From Candidatus Hydrogenedentota bacterium (GTDB taxonomy: Bacteria > Hydrogenedentota > Hydrogenedentia > Hydrogenedentales > CAITNO01), in contig JAKPUV010001085.1 of assembly GCA_029554925.1 (NCBI GenBank), positions 1 to 5,304 of the forward strand: DNA of 5,304 bases. Direction: 5' to 3'. This document shows, piece by piece, positions 4,552-5,304 of this stretch. A model generated the notes under the pieces. The model saw only the letters and a program-made list of their open reading frames with translations. It had not been told where the DNA came from and made no database searches. Every line of letters begins with the position of its first letter. The stretch's first letter is position 1. Position numbers and translations under genes: made by a program.

Positions 4552-5304
4552 ATGCAAAATCATCCGGAACTGACGGATCGCGAGCGGGAGATCCTGCACG
4601 CCGTGGTGAACAGCTACATCACCTCGGCGGAGGCGGTGGGCTCCCGGACCGTCGTCAAGCGGTTTGGCATGGAGATCAGCCCGGCCACGGTGCGCAACGT
4701 GATGGCCGACCTGGAGGAGATGGGGCTGCTGGAGCAGCTCCACACCAGCTCGGGCCGGGTGCCCACGGGCGCGGGCTACCAGTACTACATTGACCATCTG
4801 ATGCGCGTGCAGGAGCTGACCCTGCGCGAGCGGCGGCGGATCGAGGAGGAGTTGTCGGAGCGCCTGGACGACGCGGACGGCGTGCTCCGCCGGGCGAGCC
4901 ACCTGCTGGCGCTGGTGTCGCACCATGCGGGCCTCGCGGAGACCCCGGCGGACACGGCGGCGGTGGCGATGCGGGTGGACCTCGTGCGCGTGGGGCCGGC
5001 GAAGCTGGCCATGCTGGTGGTGGACAATTTCGGGCGGGTGCGCTCGGTGATGGCCCAGGTGGCCTCGCCGATGGGCGACGCCGAACTGGAACAGTTGAAC
5101 CGGTTCATGAACGAGCATCTGCACGGCGCGCCGGTGGACCAGCTTTCGGTCCGCGTGGAGGAGCGCCTGCGGGTGTATCTCGACGAGCAGCGGCGGCTGG
5201 CCCAGCGCGCGCTGGAAGTGCTGGAGCTGCTGCCCCGGCGCCCCCAGGGCATGCTCATCGTGGAGGGCACCTCGCAGCTGCTGGAGCAGCCCGAGTTTCA
5301 GGAC
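4552..5304 (+). CDS. hrcA: Heat-inducible transcription repressor HrcA (3' end outside window)
   Basis: This is the first 251 codons of HrcA, usually about 340 aa, so roughly the last quarter is missing at the window edge. The N-terminal winged helix covers about residues 1-80: LTDREREIL (7-15), VGSR (29-32), ISPATVRN (42-49), MADLEEMGLLEQ (51-62) and the wing HTSSGRVPT (64-72) followed by GYQYYID (75-81). The GAF-like dimer and sensor domain begins at about residue 105; the signature GTSQLLEQPEF (239-249) matches the family's GTSNLLEQPEF except for Gln at the usual Asn. HrcA represses chaperone operons (grpE, dnaK, dnaJ, groESL) by binding CIRCE. The ATG at 4552 gives the correct family N-terminus and no better in-frame start exists upstream. 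Its Shine-Dalgarno is weak (AGGA at 4535-4538, 13 nt away), which suits low expression of a repressor. The operon probably continues with grpE and dnaK or dnaJ. Confidence 0.96.
   Translation, partial: MQNHPELTDREREILHAVVNSYITSAEAVGSRTVVKRFGMEISPATVRNVMADLEEMGLLEQLHTSSGRVPTGAGYQYYIDHLMRVQELTLRERRRIEEELSERLDDADGVLRRASHLLALVSHHAGLAETPADTAAVAMRVDLVRVGPAKLAMLVVDNFGRVRSVMAQVASPMGDAELEQLNRFMNEHLHGAPVDQLSVRVEERLRVYLDEQRRLAQRALEVLELLPRRPQGMLIVEGTSQLLEQPEFQD

Noticed and set aside
4354..5124. 256-codon minus-strand frame opposite hrcA
   Set aside because: It is antisense to hrcA and its promoter, and is His/Arg-rich with no domain.

Overview
This 5.3 kb, GC-rich window comes from a bacterial chromosome. 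It holds a leftward (minus-strand) block of aryl-CoA ligase genes, a small leftward block of short membrane-protein genes, and the start of a rightward (plus-strand) heat-shock locus. I cannot name the organism. An HrcA/CIRCE system, two anaerobe-type phenylacetate-CoA ligases flanking a double-ACT protein, and REP-like palindromic repeats would suit a free-living or uncultured, probably anaerobic, high-GC bacterium; that lineage guess is inference only.

Layout from left to right. Bases 1-202 are non-coding and carry a perfect 30-bp inverted repeat (43-72 / 92-121) whose arms are each a hairpin, a degenerate partial copy at 13-30, and a nested inverted repeat (141-182) just past the end of the leftward genes. 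Bases 203-3437 hold three minus-strand genes, transcribed in the order paaK copy 1 (3437-2106), double-ACT protein (2038-1598), paaK copy 2 (1528-203). The two gaps are 67 and 69 nt, and each contains a perfect GC-rich palindrome ahead of a good Shine-Dalgarno. A sigma70-type promoter (TTGCAC, 17 nt, TATACT on the minus strand) lies at 3548-3576.

Bases 3637-4029 encode two small hydrophobic proteins of 52 and 74 aa on the minus strand, 9 nt apart. A further, doubtful 58-aa frame (4026-4202) overlaps the 52-aa gene by ATGA. A candidate minus-strand promoter (TTGACA, 17 nt, TAGCCT) at 4223-4251 could drive this block.

From about 4375 the window turns to the plus strand: three helically spaced TCTGCG repeats, a promoter (TTGACC, 17 nt, TAGACT), a CIRCE operator at the predicted transcription start, and hrcA from 4552, which runs off the window end after 251 codons.

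How the genes work together. The PaaK-ACT-PaaK cassette probably activates two related aryl acids (phenylacetate-like, for example from aromatic amino acid breakdown) to CoA thioesters, with the ACT protein as a likely amino-acid or aromatic-ligand sensor. HrcA should bind the CIRCE site in its own leader and repress a heat-shock operon that probably continues past the window. The small membrane proteins are unrecognised.
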